Assembly (NCBI GenBank): GCA_015499995.1
Contig: JADNRV010000027.1
Coordinates: 1-64,000 of the forward strand
DNA from: Flammula alnicola
Lineage: Eukaryota > Basidiomycota > Agaricomycetes > Agaricales > Strophariaceae
Direction of reading: 5' to 3'
Length of the DNA stretch: 64,000 nt
The translations under genes were made by a program, and so were the position numbers. The notes below the pieces were generated by a model. That model had not been told where the DNA came from. It was given only the letters and a program-made list of their open reading frames with translations, and searched no databases. Positions 1-12,715 of the stretch are shown here, one piece after another. Positions within the stretch are counted from its first letter, which is position 1; every line of letters begins with the position of its first letter.

Positions 1-136
1 CGCCATTTGACGTATAGAAGTCTGCGTGGTTGAGAGAATTATAATAAGCTCAGAGGAGATCCGGGAGCAGTATGGCAAATGGCGAAGCATGCAGCAAAGT
101 ATTCTCCCAGATTCTCCCATTATGAAACAACTTACC

Positions 137-1232
137 GGCTAAGGTGACAGGCACGGGATAACAATAGATGACGCACACATCCTGTCTTTCAATGGTTCGT
201 GGAAGGGGCAAATCGACAAACGTGGTTAGTTTAAGCCGTAAATAAAGGTCTCGGGGAAGTATCGTTCAACAAGATCCGAAAGTAATGTTGCGTACCATTC
301 GCATGAAATAAAACACAAAGAGGTGACAAGACAGAAAGCACAATCCAGTGCGAGTGTCAAAGGTGAATTAATTAAATGTCGTGAATGGGCAGTGCACGGG
401 CGCTTCCGAAAGTCATGGGCGCCTTGAGGTTTAACTTCAATTCTACATCTCGCCTCCTTTATACCAACCTACGACTAGCAAGTGGAGACCCAAAGTGAAA
501 ATTTATACGTTGCACGAATGATAAAGAATCATTGTAAAGGACCTGTCGAAACTCGAGAATTGATATTGCAGAGCGGTGAATACTCCCTAGTGATGATTGC
601 ACCATCGAGTACCGCGGACGTTGATTACTCATCTACCGTGACTTCCTTCATTTTCTTACGAAGTATATAAATTTTATTACCTTGGAAGAGAACGAAGATA
701 AGAGAAAAGGCCACGGGCTTAGGAAGGACATTCAGCGCCTGATCTTCAGGTTCCAGGTATAGAGGTAGCTGGCCCCCTAACCGTTATATCTATGCCAAGG
801 GTTTGATAGAAGGATTGGCGGCAACAGAGAAGGTTCACCGCACTGGGTGAGGGGCACTGTAGCCAAGCCCATCCAGGGCAAGTTGTCGTCTGAAAAAGGA
901 GAGGAGAGAACCAATTCGAGCAGCCAATGTTAACGTTTGAAAGGAGATGAGTGATAGCAGGAATTCACTTGGATGGTAATATGACAAAATAGCTAGGAGA
1001 AAGCAGTGTCAAGGGATAGGAGAGACAATGCCAAGTACGAGTCAAGTTAACTATCGCGAAGCTTCCATTGAGCAAAGAACCGATCCGGAGAACGCGCGAG
1101 GTAAAGCCAGATCCAGAGCTATATGCTAAATTTTCTCCAACGGAAATTTCAAGCAAGCTTTGCTGGGCCCGGGAAAGGGAGAGGATATCAAACTGAGATG
1201 GTACCGGTGATGCTCGGGCGCTCGGAGTCGGA
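137..1232 (+). repeat. Left copy of a ~1.1 kb inverted dispersed element
   Basis: This stretch is a diverged reverse complement of 11650-12715. The match runs from the block 'ggctaaggtgacaggcac' near 139 to 'gctcggagtcgg' near 1222, with scattered substitutions and small indels. Both copies can be read as a short shared peptide with the core EVKP-PEL-AKFSPTEI (1098-1150 here), so the element may contain a fragment of coding sequence, but no long intact frame is present. Sequence identity stops abruptly at both ends and I see no clear target-site duplication. It could be a solo LTR, a non-autonomous element or a duplicated pseudogene. I cannot name the family. Confidence 0.75.
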
Positions 1233-4200
1233 TCGGATTGGAGCGCGTATACAGTATACTATACAGTAATACTTCCACAGGTGCGCACGCACCATATGAT
1301 CCGAGAGTCGAATCGCATCATGCCATTGCCTGGAACCTCGCTACGAAATACAGCGGCACCTAAAACTATGAGAAAAAAATCCTGAACTGACAAAGGCATG
1401 TTTGGTAATTGGGCAGAAATGGGGTGCAGGATTTTGTGGTGCGCACCACTAGAAACAGGACAAATATCCCTTCCGGAAGCATGCCTAACGCTCACACGTC
1501 GTGTAAGGGAAAATTTGGTTATACTGCCGAATTTTGTAAGATGAGGGGACCGGTCTCCAGTTTCCCTCTCACCGCCTAGAACATACTATACTTACATATA
1601 GTAGACGCCCATTGCAATAAAATACTGAGTAATTTATCCATCAACAATTCAAAGGACCGAAGCTGGTCCCTCAGGCCTCATTGGACCGTCGCTGACCGCC
1701 GACACCCAACGCTTTGGCTCTAAGGCCTTCCACATCTGAATTTTAACTTTTAAAAACATAAGGCCCACGAAGAAAGCTCGAGTATCGAACGGAGAGTTCT
1801 CCTCTTTTGCTTTTATGTATCGTGATAATCGTGATTAATTCGAGTGACGACCCCACGATGACCTCGTCAGCTGGGTCTGACCGCTCATCGATAGCGCTCA
1901 TCGATCACACCGGCGACTACTTACAGGCGAACCTCCATTAGCCTCCATTTGAAAAACGGAAGCCTTCTAGGACATTCGAATTCCAGAATCCAGACCTTAT
2001 GATGCCTCCGCGAAGTCACTCCAACGCCAAATGTAACCAACCCACTGAACCATTCCCAGTACGCCGGGAAAGACTTTCTTCCCGAAACCTCCGACCACTC
2101 CATATGTACCACCTTCCTGTCCATGGCGGAAATTCGGATATCATGGCATCCCGGACGGGTCAAGGAGCCTGGACTCTTGATCATCCATAAAGTTGGCACT
2201 TTGGCAATAGACTGAATGAACGAATTGAATGAACGCTGCACGAATGCAATTGAAACAGCATGCGAGACGTCTTGAACGTTGGAACTCATAAGTACTGCAT
2301 ACTGATCGTTTTCTAATCTTAGCATTCGGAATAAGCCTGGATGAAAGGAAGTCCAGAATTCAATATTCAACCACGATGCGCTGCGTCTGCATACAGTTAC
2401 ATACGTGCAGAGAACCGTAACCCATCCGCCGGTCTTTGGGTTATTATTGCACGCGCTGGCACTCCGCTCAATGTCCACCATTTGACGTCGGTTCTCCGTC
2501 TTCTGAAAGTACACGAGCGATAGCTGTGTTATTCACCTTACGCCAAGTGATGCATTGATCAGCATAACAAAAGAAGGAACAGAGGAGAGAACATACGGTA
2601 AACATATATGAGGGTTCCTTCGTCGATCCTTACAATCGTTATGTTACTTTCCAGATAATAATATATTACCTTGTCAACCACTGCACGAAAGCACCGCGAA
2701 GCCTCGAGAAGCAAGTGAGATTCCCCGCTTGAACTCTATGTAGAGTCGAGATCTGAGGGCGGAGCTACCACCTTCCATGCATCACCTTCGAAGAAATAGG
2801 AGGTCGCTTTAGATAGAAGAATATATATCAGAGGATTTTCCTGTTGATTTTCGACTGCAAATTCCGGCTCAAGTTCAACGCACATGACAGATCGTGGATT
2901 AAGTGCCAGACTTCAATAGTATCAATCAGTAAGCCGTCGGGAGCACACGCGCGCGACAGTATACGCAGCGCGCTTTCGATAACGAGCATTGCTTTGTATC
3001 CAAGCCACGCGCGTTGTTGAATTGCTGAACTGTCGAACGGTTGGGTGCGATACCCAGTGCAGATACCATGTTGTCCAATATCGCTGATACTGATGGGTTC
3101 CGGGTCACCGCGGTGCAGTTGCATATATATACACAATACCCTGGAGTTAACAAAGCGAAAAAGCCATACCTCGCGTAGACCTCGCATGTTAGTACCAGTC
3201 CACACTGTAACTAGTATCCAGAGTTCTGTCACCATCATCAAAAGCAACGCGTCATTCATCTCCGTGGAACGCGCTCTAGCGCTTTTCGACGTTCTTAGAT
3301 AAGGAACACTCGGTGCCCACCTCGCAGCAAAGGCGCATTGAAACCTGATAGCAAAATTACCAGCGCCCCCGACAATTAAGCCACACCGGAACTGAACGTA
3401 CGGCTCACCACTCAAATATCTTGAACTTAAGCTCGCCAAGCTCTTACTATAATACCTGTCTGGTCTGCCTAACTTCCCGCAAGATGATGATGATGACAGA
3501 TCCACCGCATATGTACATAGCTTACCGAACGGAAGGGTACTTCTCCAAGTTCTGAATACTTTGTGGGATCTCGCCCAGGGGTTCCTTCCAATAAACATAC
3601 GTTCGTGATGCATATGAATAGAAAGAATCAGCTAGGAAAGAACCAGGCCTAGGAAAGACAGCTAGAAAACGAAACCCACCTGCACAGCAAACTCGGAAAG
3701 AACATGGACCTGAAAATAGATCTGCACAAGAGAAACGTAGGAAGTTAGGAACGCAGAAAAGCATATGACGCATATTGCGTGCTGAGTGAAGTGAGAGACA
3801 TACGCGGTTAGCTCGAGCTCGCGTTGAGCTATTGATAGACAGCCAAGTCCAGCCAAGGGCTCCCCCAAAAGAATCGCGGGATGTGTTCGAGTTCAACACT
3901 TAAGATATATGTCAAGAAGAAGACCGCTGGATAAGGGAATCACAGAGGATCCGGTCTTAATTCAGAGTTGAAGGAACGAAGCTGGAAGGTACATCTCCAG
4001 TAGCACTCCAAAACAATACGCAGCAGCGATGTGAACCTCACTGACGGCTTACCTCGCGCCGCTCTCCCCACACAGTCAAAGATGAAGCCGAAGATGAAGC
4101 CGGAGGAAAAGATAAAGACTAAGCCAAGCCAATTCCAAGGAAGAAAAATAGACGCGATTAGTTTACTTAGCTCGATGACAGGTGGAACGGCACACTGACC

Positions 4201-5239
4201 ATAGATAGAGCTGTGCAGCGACCATGGCCATGGCCACGAACGCCCACGCCCACGCCCACGCCAGCGTCCGTACATGCGCATTGAATTGGCCAACTAGTAT
4301 GGGATGATCCTTTAGCTTTAGCTTTAGCGCTAAAGGCCCCAGCGCAGCGTATATGGCCTGTATGTAATGCAAACATCAACATCAACTAAATATCAGTCAG
4401 CGAGCAGCTGCAGGTGCCTCAAAATCGTCACAAAAAATATAAGTATGATTGATAGACAGATACCTGGACCTCCCCTTCCTTTCCCTTCCCACCTAACAAA
4501 CGCACTGCCCCGGGGCCGCATGCATGCAACAACACACACCCCAAAAATAACCACTGAATTGGCGGACGGGGATGGGAAGACATAGCGAAAATCACTCACA
4601 TCCCCAGCCGTCCATTCGCCAGTTGTGGTGTTGTTGAATGTTGAAAATCAGCTATACTTAAACTGTTTCGTAAACAGCTATCAGCGGCGTCTGGCGGTTA
4701 TGTTGCACCCCAAAATCAACAAGTTATGTGAGTGTTCAGTACTGCTTCCACACCATACATAAGAGGGAAATATACTCCTTGGACGTGGCGAGCGACCCGT
4801 GCGTGCTCGTCGTGGGGAAGGAACTCGGGCGGGTGCGACTATCATACAGTACAGTAAGTGGTTGGGAAAGAAAGGATTTGAGGCGCCGACATCACTCGCA
4901 GCTTACATACACTATCATTGTCAATCAACGCCATTCGCATGGCAGACACGTTCGCCGACAGACAGCCTCCGACCTCAAGGCCTCACCGGCACCTCCTCGC
5001 CTCGCCTCGCCTGTCGTTGTAACTTGTCGCCATGTCAAAAAAAAAAACCCCGCGTGCGGCTGGCTATTCTTAGTGCGATAACAGCCACAGTTTCCTCTGC
5101 CCTCGATAAATATAAGTATGCACACCCGTCCATAGCAGAAGCCGGAGTCAAAGCTTCGCAAACCGAACGTCAAAACTAATTCATGTAAAGCCAAAGTAGG
5201 CTCTTGTCTCACTCCTTCATGCTTCGCCTCGTCACGCAT

Positions 5240-5505
5240 ACGTTACCGTACGCATAGAGCGGCCACGCACGGGCGCCAGCCTCTTCGACATACTCGTATA
5301 CAACCTGACCTGGTGGATGCAGCTGCGCTCTCCCAAAAAAACTGCAAAAAGCTTTCAAGTCGACGCCAAAGCTGAAAGTCCTAGGCAAGCCCCGACTACA
5401 TCCCATCCCATCCCACCCATTCAACCTATTATTAGCTCCATATCTAGACGCGCATATCCACCCACCGCGGCTCCGACAGAGCAAAAAACCAAATTTAAGG
5501 CTTTC
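5240..5505 (+). repeat. Copy 1 of a near-tandem duplication
   Basis: The block 'cagctgcgctctcccaaaaa' at about 5319 continues through 'gctgaaagtcctaggca' and 'tctagacgcgcat' to 'ccaccgcggctccg'. It recurs about 310 bp downstream at 5565-5815 in the same order and orientation, with small indels. It looks like an old local segmental duplication. No coding role is visible. Confidence 0.65.
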
Positions 5506-5564
5506 TTGCGATAAGGAGGGACTTATTTCCTTCACGTTCGCGTCGTTAAACTAGTACTTACAGC

Positions 5565-5815
5565 AGGCGTACGTATCGAACACGCACTGCGCGTCGTCGG
5601 CGTACGCAACCTCCGGACCCGGTCCAGCTGCGCTCTGCCAAAAAACCTGCAAAACTTTCAAGTCGAAGCCGAAGCTGAAAGTCCTAGGCAATTCAACTTA
5701 TTCTTATCCTCCAACACAAATTTATACTGAGCTCCATGCAAATCTAGACGCGCATCATGATATACACCACCGCGGCTCCGTTACATTACATTAAAGTGAC
5801 ACAGCAAAAACTCGA
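5565..5815 (+). repeat. Copy 2 of a near-tandem duplication
   Basis: Diverged second copy of 5240-5505. The shared landmarks 'cagctgcgctctgcc' (about 5627), 'gctgaaagtcctaggca' (about 5673), 'tctagacgcgcat' (about 5744) and 'ccaccgcggctccg' (about 5767) are in the same order. Copy 2 has several small insertions relative to copy 1. Confidence 0.65.
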
Positions 5816-6626
5816 CAAAACTCGAACTTGTAAACAGATAAACAAACCCGTCTGCGCTCATTTCGCCGTTAGCTATTACTGACACGAGTCGTACCTGCCC
5901 AAGTTTCAGAATCATTGCAAGGTCTTCTAGAAGGCGATAAGTATATCAATGTACAGTATGTCAGACATGGGCCGTGTGCGTGCCACGGGACCCCAGAATC
6001 ATGGCGAACCTTGATGTAGCGTAGCAGATGCATTGCAGAAACAGAAACAGAGACATACATAGAGACAGGCAGGCAGGCAGGCAGAACTGCGCCAGACCGA
6101 GCGAGGCTCACGAAAGCACCGCAAAAACCATATAGGCTATCAACACAAAGGTTGCTTCCAAGTTCCGCCAACTTGCAAGTTGAGATATGCAGATCATCCA
6201 GGAGCGAACCAGCGAGTAAGTACTTGCAGCAGCACGCACAACGCAGCACAACGCAAAAGCAGATGGTATAATAAAAATACGGATGCACGTCTTGTATCAT
6301 CAAGGGGATGGGTGGTGTACACTATACTTGTCTTTGTAAATCATCAAAAAAACTGGAGCCAGCGAGGGCGATAACGCCCTCAAAGGCAAAAGGCACGAAA
6401 GTGAAGAGGCAGAACAACACGAACAAAAAGCGGGAGGCGTACGACAAATTGAGTGCGGACGCTATGCGAGTCGAGTCGAGACGAGACGATAGAGGTTGGA
6501 GGTGGGTGGCGGGTAAAAGCGTAAGAGGAATTCGAGTCCGGTTGAAGGGGGGGGAAGAGTAAAAGGTTCATCACAAACGTCGCATTGTCCAAAGCACATC
6601 ATCACCACAGCACCTCTTCACCACAC

Positions 6627-7661
6627 CTAAAACCCACCCAAGCACCCATCATCCGGCACCCCAAAGCCACCTGTCAGCGCCGAGGACGGCGGGAGCACCA
6701 TCTGCTCCTGTTGATAATGGCGTGCAACGCCCTTCTTCCGGCGACTCGGGGTCGTAGGCGACGACGACGACGGCGAGAACGAAGTCGCGCTCGGCGAAGG
6801 GGGCGAAGCGGAAATGGAAAGCGAAGCGAAACCAAGCGTCGTCTCAGCACCGTTTCGTATCCGGTCGGGATCGCGCGAGCTCTCGTGTCTCCTTTCCCTC
6901 CTCCTCCTCGACGTATGCGCCGGCTGCGCGTCATCATCCTCCTCCACGATCGGCGGGAAGTGGCTCGCAGGGGCCGGCGGGTGGCACGAAGCGACGTACG
7001 CTTTAAACCGCAGGTGCGCGCCGTCGTCGTCGTCGTCGTGGGTGTCGTCGCACGGCGTGTAGGCGTTGGTGTACCCGTTCATGCTGCCGGTGTGGATGCT
7101 GCTGTTGTGGTTGGTGTGGGTGTGGCTTTTCGCGCCGTGCGCGTGGGCGTATCCATGATGATACGAGGACGAGGCGAGACTCGAGAACCCGTCGCTTTCG
7201 TCCGACTCTGAGGAGAGGTCGGGTATGAGCTGTGGGACGGGGCCGTACGTCGCCGCGGAGGAGCTGGGATTGGACGCCGAGGCGAAGGCCAGGGCGCGGG
7301 GGTGGTAGTCGCGCGCGTAGGTGATGCCCCGCGGGCTGGGGGACGGCGAGCCATCCTCATCGAGGAGATATGTGCGGCCTGGACACCCGCGCTCGGGGAG
7401 TGCGCACGAGTTGGGGGTGACGACGATGGGGGAACGATCGTACGCCGAGGCCGAGTAGGCAGAGAAGGTACGTGTTAGCGCTGGGGACGGGGGGAAGTGG
7501 ACGCCATGGTGGTGGTGTTGGGGTTGGTGGTGTTGGTGGTGCATTTGGAACTGGTGCTGAGACTGGTAGTGTTGGGGAGGATAGTGGTTGTGCTGTTCGG
7601 TGGACTGTGACCGTTTGAGGATGGGTCTGGGCGACATGATGAGGACGAGCCCGTTGCTCAA
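6627..7661 (-). CDS. Low-complexity conserved fungal protein, function unknown
   Basis: This single uninterrupted frame encodes 344 residues from an ATG at 7661; a second in-frame ATG 8 codons later (MSPRPILKRS) is an equally good start. The N-terminus holds a basic PRPILKRS motif and then a His/Gln-rich stretch. Next comes a better-defined patch, VHFPPSPALTRTF followed by YDRSPIVVTPNSCALPERG, which I believe recurs in agaricomycete proteins of unknown function. The middle has a His-rich segment and five consecutive Asp residues, and the C-terminus is Ser/Pro-rich with SRRRRERR. No membrane segment, signal peptide or catalytic motif is visible. It is probably a disordered regulatory or scaffold protein. 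The gene is GC-rich compared with its flanks, which supports real coding. Confidence 0.7.
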   Translation of the reverse strand: MSNGLVLIMSPRPILKRSQSTEQHNHYPPQHYQSQHQFQMHHQHHQPQHHHHGVHFPPSPALTRTFSAYSASAYDRSPIVVTPNSCALPERGCPGRTYLLDEDGSPSPSPRGITYARDYHPRALAFASASNPSSSAATYGPVPQLIPDLSSESDESDGFSSLASSSYHHGYAHAHGAKSHTHTNHNSSIHTGSMNGYTNAYTPCDDTHDDDDDGAHLRFKAYVASCHPPAPASHFPPIVEEDDDAQPAHTSRRRRERRHESSRDPDRIRNGAETTLGFASLSISASPPSPSATSFSPSSSSPTTPSRRKKGVARHYQQEQMVLPPSSALTGGFGVPDDGCLGGF

Positions 7662-10600
7662 GGCAAGGATACGCTGTTAGCAAGGAGTTGCATGATGAGA
7701 TATAGAGCGGGTGGATGGGCAGTAAAAAGCAAAGAGGGACTAAATAGGAGAGATCACTTGTCCTTTGTTTACCTCAAATCTCTAATCTCCCGATCTTCAA
7801 ATTGTTTTGCTCCTGATCCACCCACACGGATTCTGTCACACTGTCACTTTCCCGGCTGGCCCGTGCGCGACTCATCGTTCTTCCCTCCGACACTTCCCAC
7901 TCCGAATTGCCCCTTATCGACCACTCAACAGCGTAAATCCCTCTGCCAAAAGAACAGCCTCACCCCCAAGAACATATCATTGTCTCATTCCCAAATCTCC
8001 TTGTGGCCTGGCTCGTACATACATACAATGCATTCAACAAAAACCTACATATCACTGGCGGCCCGCCTCGCTTCCTTTCATCTCGTAATGCTTTATTCTT
8101 TCGAATCCTTATACCCGTTATCAATGTCAGTATCCATCATAATGCAACCCTCCCTGCAGCCGCTCCCGGCGTTTACCAGACGGTGGCACTTCCATATTGT
8201 TATAATTATGTCGCGCCAGCAATGCAGAAAGACAGTCTTCTGCAACGAGGCAGGCCTGTGGTCCTCCTCCCGGTCCCCATCCAGACCCATCTGTAACGCA
8301 CGCACGCACATGCGTGCGTGCGGCTGTCACATCAAAAACCACAGTTCAGTATACACTTATCTCAACTTCGAACAGAAACTCCACGCCAGCGAATTTTTTT
8401 TGCTAAAATAAAACTCAACGTTTACGTCGGGTCGGCGTTTTGCCAATTCGCAAGAGTTCGCGTGCGTTCGTGGCAACTCAAAGTTCTTCCTTGCTCATCG
8501 CCGCGTCGCGTCTATTTCCATGATACAGTACATATCTTCCATCCGCTGTTTCACCTTGCCTTCAAGTTTCGGTGCTCCCACCGCCGCCGCACTTGTCCCC
8601 CAATATCCGACTCGGACATCGGATATCCGAGCTTCGAGGGGGAGAGTCATTTTAAGCTTCCTTCCATCCATCTCCCGACCGCCAAGTCATTGGTCGCAAC
8701 TTTCGGCGGTTCTGAAGCCAAGACCTACTAACAACACCAACACCAGACAGGATTCGGAATTCGCTCTGCCACTAGCATACTACGCATACTCTCCTCATGC
8801 GCCTTAGCGCCTCCTTGGCTGGCCAAGAGGCCATTGAGCTCAATGACGCGGCGCTAATGAATCACAGAGGAGTACCACATCGAGCACGCCAAGGCAAAGA
8901 CGTCCACCAATTTATGCATTATCCTCTGCCTTCATTGATCCCCTCGAGACGAACAAGGCTTCTCGTCTGCCTCTTCCCGTTACTTAGCCTCTTTCACCAC
9001 CACCGCCTCCTATCAATGATTCACTTCATCACCACCTTGGCGATCCACGCCACTCTGACCCAGTCTACCCACTTCCTTCCGCCGGGTATCCTTGGCGTAA
9101 CGCGAGGAAGCAGAGGAAGGCAGTCCTATGAATAGCGCTATCGCTCGGCGTGAGGAACTTGAAGGACGGGAGTCTGACTGCGCATACTGGATGTGATCAA
9201 TGGATGAGTGGGCTGGACTGGACTTTGCCGACCGGAAGTTCAAGTTCTTCCTTCCTCGTGAGCGTGGGCCAATGTTGGTGAATGTTGGCTATGCTATGCA
9301 TCGGCGTGTGCGTGTTCATTCAGCCTTATGTGTTGTCGCTGCTTTGTCTTTCTGAATGCATTCATCACTTTAGCCACGGCCCAGGGAGCGGGCATGCAGC
9401 AGCAGCAGAGGCGTGCACCACTCGTTGAACGTTGACCTTGGGTGCGTACTTACTTGGGCAGGCGGGCAATGCGTGCAGCGTCACATATCCACCCACCCAG
9501 GCTATAGCGCCACATACCGTACCCCTGAATGCCCTCGAAACCACAGCCGACCCCAGCGCAGTCAGTTTTCGACCGAAATAAAAGCAAAGCCAAGGAGGTA
9601 ATTCGAGAAGCGCGAAGGGAAAGTCACACAGTGAACGCCGACTCCCGAGCTCAGACTCGGTGGGTAGAGTATGGATACTTATGGCTGGGTCGGTGAGTTC
9701 CTCCACGATGTGAACGGTGCTCTGGTTAAATCCCAGCCTTCCGATGGTCACCCACCGTGGTCATACTTAGGTAGGTAAGCACGCGGAGGCATATGCATCA
9801 CCGTACCATCGATCACCACCCACCCGTCCAACCAACCAACGCAACCAATGCGGACAACCTGCGCCCGACGCTGCTGAACTCTTTCACACCGTGCAGAGTG
9901 TTGACGAGGGCGACGATCCGACGCACTCAAACGCTCTCGCACATCCACTGAGGAATTCCGTAGGCCGTCGGGCCAGGGTTCAAACGTTCACTTTTGAGCA
10001 AACTGGTTGCATCGCGGTGGTTCTGGTATTACATCCCATTCCCATTTCATTAAAAAAGTCTATCGATGTGCTCATCCCGCAGCCGAATATCCAGTGTCCG
10101 CCCTCCGTCTTCCAATGCAACAGTAACACGCCCCGGCGGGACGTCGCATCATGTATTGGCATGGCAGCGACAGACAGACAGACAGCAAAAAATGCACTGT
10201 CGTCCGTCGTGCATACTATACTGTACATGTCGATGACTGCACTACTGCGGGACGTGTTTCGTTGCGTGGGGCGCGGCTGGAGGGGCTGTCTGCGTCTGCG
10301 TCTTCGGGCAGAACTCAGGACGAATCGCAACTTGCATAATTGTGCATATTTCGAAGTGCCTTCGAGCCCCCCCGCTCTTGGGCACGTCGTCAATGGTGTG
10401 CGCTCAACTGTAACCCCCCTCCCAAACAAAACCTTTCTGTATTTCCGGGCTCCTTCTCCAGCGTTCAACGCAACACGCCCCCGAGTGCCATGTCTCGCAA
10501 CATGCACATAGCACTGTGAACAAGGACGTCGACGACAGCAGTAAAAACGCGTCGGACGCTAGTACACGTGTTAGTTGCATGGGTCATTCATAGCGTCACG

Positions 10601-11649
10601 GTGGGCGTGTTTCGTTGCGTGGGGCGGAGACGAACGCGCAACTTGTTTAATTATGTTTTTTTCTTTTTCTTTTCTCTTTCTTTTCTCTACACGTACATAG
10701 ATTGACGTGGCCAAGCCAGTCCTTGCCCTAGGCCTGCGCAAGCCAAGTGCGACATGACTGCTTTTTTTGGCGCGAGCTTGACCAGGGCTCTTTCTTGCAC
10801 ATGCCTTCTGTTCTGTATTGTCCCATGATGATGATGGGATATCTGATAGGATTGACGCCGGCGGAGGCTCAATCGTTCTAAATACGGCCCATCGCGGCAG
10901 GGCTCGCTGGCAGCAGTGCATGATTTTGGGGATCTGGCATGCTGCAAAAGATGCGTGTTCTGTTGAATTCAACGGGCTCGGATGGGCATCATATGATTGT
11001 AGGAATTGGTATCCGAGGTACCTCCAGACTTTGGATTGTAGCCTCCTAGTGCACTGAGCCCCATGGCCAGTATCCCGCAGTTGGATAAGGGCTAGATACG
11101 AGGTCACCAGTCAAAAACCAGATTTTTTAACTAAAGGCCCGAGTGTACATTTAACATGTGCATTAGGACGGTTCAGCTTGGACGCTCCTACCATCTGACA
11201 CAGATCTCTGAATACTCGTTGAATCCTGTAAGCTCCGGAAATTAACTTTAAGATTCAAGCACGGTCTCCAACGGGAGCGCTACTAGTGGGTCAGTCTCCA
11301 CAAAATACATTCAAATCGTAGTAATCGATGAGTATTACGTTTGCTACATACGGTAGCTGAATCCTTGAACTACATGGTTATGCACTGGTCATGTGGAAGT
11401 GCTACCGGTGACGCGTTGAGGTCCTAAGGCTACAATCGGTTCTGATCCCGCCTTCATCGGCTTCAGGCGTTTAATTGATCCCTAACTCCTCCTCTAACTC
11501 AACTGGTAGTGCTTAGTAGCTAGTCAATTAATTCCTTGCGTACTGGACGTCTACCACAAAGACTAACCTTGAGCTCAGGTTTCCGGTTATTTTATAATGG
11601 CGCCGGCACCCTGCCCTACTAGCATAGATCATGCTACCACGTCCTATTT
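7662..11649. other. Long intergenic stretch upstream of the 6627-7661 gene
   Basis: About 4 kb without a gene I can support. Open frames up to ~240 codons occur on both strands but carry no domain, no codon pattern and no consistent splice signals. Notable items are a 26-bp near-perfect palindrome at 8297-8322, a 'gacagaca' run near 10171-10185, and a short duplicated segment starting 'gtttcgttgcgtggggcg' at about 10257 and again at about 10609, both followed by a similar 'cgcaactt...taatt' stretch. Confidence 0.45.
8297..8322. repeat. 12-bp perfect inverted repeat with 2-bp spacer
   Basis: The arm cgcacgcacgca (8297-8308) is followed by 'ca' and then its exact reverse complement tgcgtgcgtgcg (8311-8322). 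It consists of alternating pyrimidine-purine (CA/CG) steps. It could form a cruciform or adopt Z-DNA, or act as a symmetric protein-binding site. It lies about 640 bp upstream of the minus-strand gene that starts at 7661, so it could be a promoter element. Confidence 0.7.
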
Positions 11650-12715
11650 TCTCCTCCGACTCCGAGCGCCCGAGCATCACCATCTCAGTTTGATACCCTC
11701 TATTTTCCCGGGCCAAGCAAAACTGGCTTGCAATTTCCGTCGGAGAAAATTTAGCATGTAGCTCTGGACTTGGCTTTACCTCGCGCGCTCTCCGGATCTG
11801 TTCTTTGCTCAATGGAACCTTCGCGATTGCTAACTTAACTCGTACTTGGCGCTGTCTCCCGACACTGCTTTCCGCTAGCTATTCTGTCATAGTACCATGC
11901 GACGTCTCCTTGCAAACGTTAACATCAGTTGCTCGAATTGGTACTTTCCTCTCCTTTTTCAGACGACAGCTTGCCCTGGGTGGGCTTGGCTACAGCACCC
12001 CTCGGCCAGTGTGTTGAACCTTCTCTGCTGCTGCCGATCCTTCTATCAAACCCTTGGCGCAGGGCTCTATATCACTTCTATTGGTCAGGAGACCTACTAC
12101 CCTATACCTAGAACCTGAAGATCAGGCGCTGAATGTCCTTCCTAAGCCTGTGCCCTTTTCTCTTATCTTCGTTCTCTTCCAAGGTAAAAAATTTATATAC
12201 TTCGAAAGAAAATGAAGGAAGCCACGGTAGATTAGTAATCAGCATCCATGGTACTCCATGGTGCAATCATCACTACGGAGTATTCACTGCTCTGCAATAT
12301 CAATTCTCGAGTTTCGACAGGTCCTTTACAATGATTCTTTATCATTCGTGCAACATATATATTTCCGCCTTGGCTCTCGGCTTACTAGTCGTAGAGGAGG
12401 ATCGGCATAAAGCAGGCGAGATGTAGAATTGAAGTTAAGGCGCCCATGACTTTCGGAAGCGCCCGTGCGCCATTCGCGACATTTAATTAATTCACCTTTG
12501 AAACTCGCAGTCTCGCACTGTTTCTGTCTTGTCACTTCTTGTGTTTTATTTCATGCGAATGGTACGCAGCATAACTTTTGGATCTTGTTGAGAAACACTT
12601 TCCCGAGACCTTTATTTGCGGCCTTAACCAACCACATTTGTCGATTTGCCACTTCCACCGACGATTGAAAGAAAGGATGTGCGTCAGCTATTGTTATCCT
12701 GTGCCTGTCACCTTA
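11650..12715 (-). repeat. Right copy of a ~1.1 kb inverted dispersed element
   Basis: Reverse-complement partner of 137-1232. On the minus strand it carries the better-preserved version of the shared peptide (SKEQIRRAREVKP, then PELHAKFSPTEI) around 11715-11815. Compared with the left copy it has several indels, for example around 12060-12110. The two copies enclose about 10.4 kb. Confidence 0.75.

Larger units (their letters stand above)
1240..6626. other. Long gene-poor stretch
   Basis: I find no gene I can support here. Open frames on the minus strand at 1921-2514 and 2828-3613 lack recognisable domains or consistent splice phases. Simple-sequence features are a cccacg-type hexamer run near 4241-4260, two repeats of 'tttagc' near 4311-4326, 'cccatcccatccca' near 5402, and a gcag/ggca tetramer run near 6064-6085. 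A direct duplication lies at 5240-5815 and is listed separately. The end nearest 6626 is the 3' flank of the gene at 6627-7661. Confidence 0.5.

Noticed and set aside
1921..2514. 197-codon minus-strand open frame
   Set aside because: No domain, no neighbouring exons and no repeat match; could be chance.
2828..3899. Minus-strand frames with hydrophobic patches (MMVTELWILVTVWTG) suggesting a decayed multi-pass membrane-protein gene
   Set aside because: Only one short segment resembles the basidiomycete membrane family; splice phases and remaining helices do not line up.
6585..7211. Arginine/valine-rich plus-strand frame
   Set aside because: It is the antisense shadow of the His/Asp-rich gene at 6627-7661, produced by its GC-rich codons.
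7692..8411. 239-codon plus-strand open frame
   Set aside because: Composition is unlike coding sequence nearby and it lies in the upstream region of the minus-strand gene; no recognisable motif.
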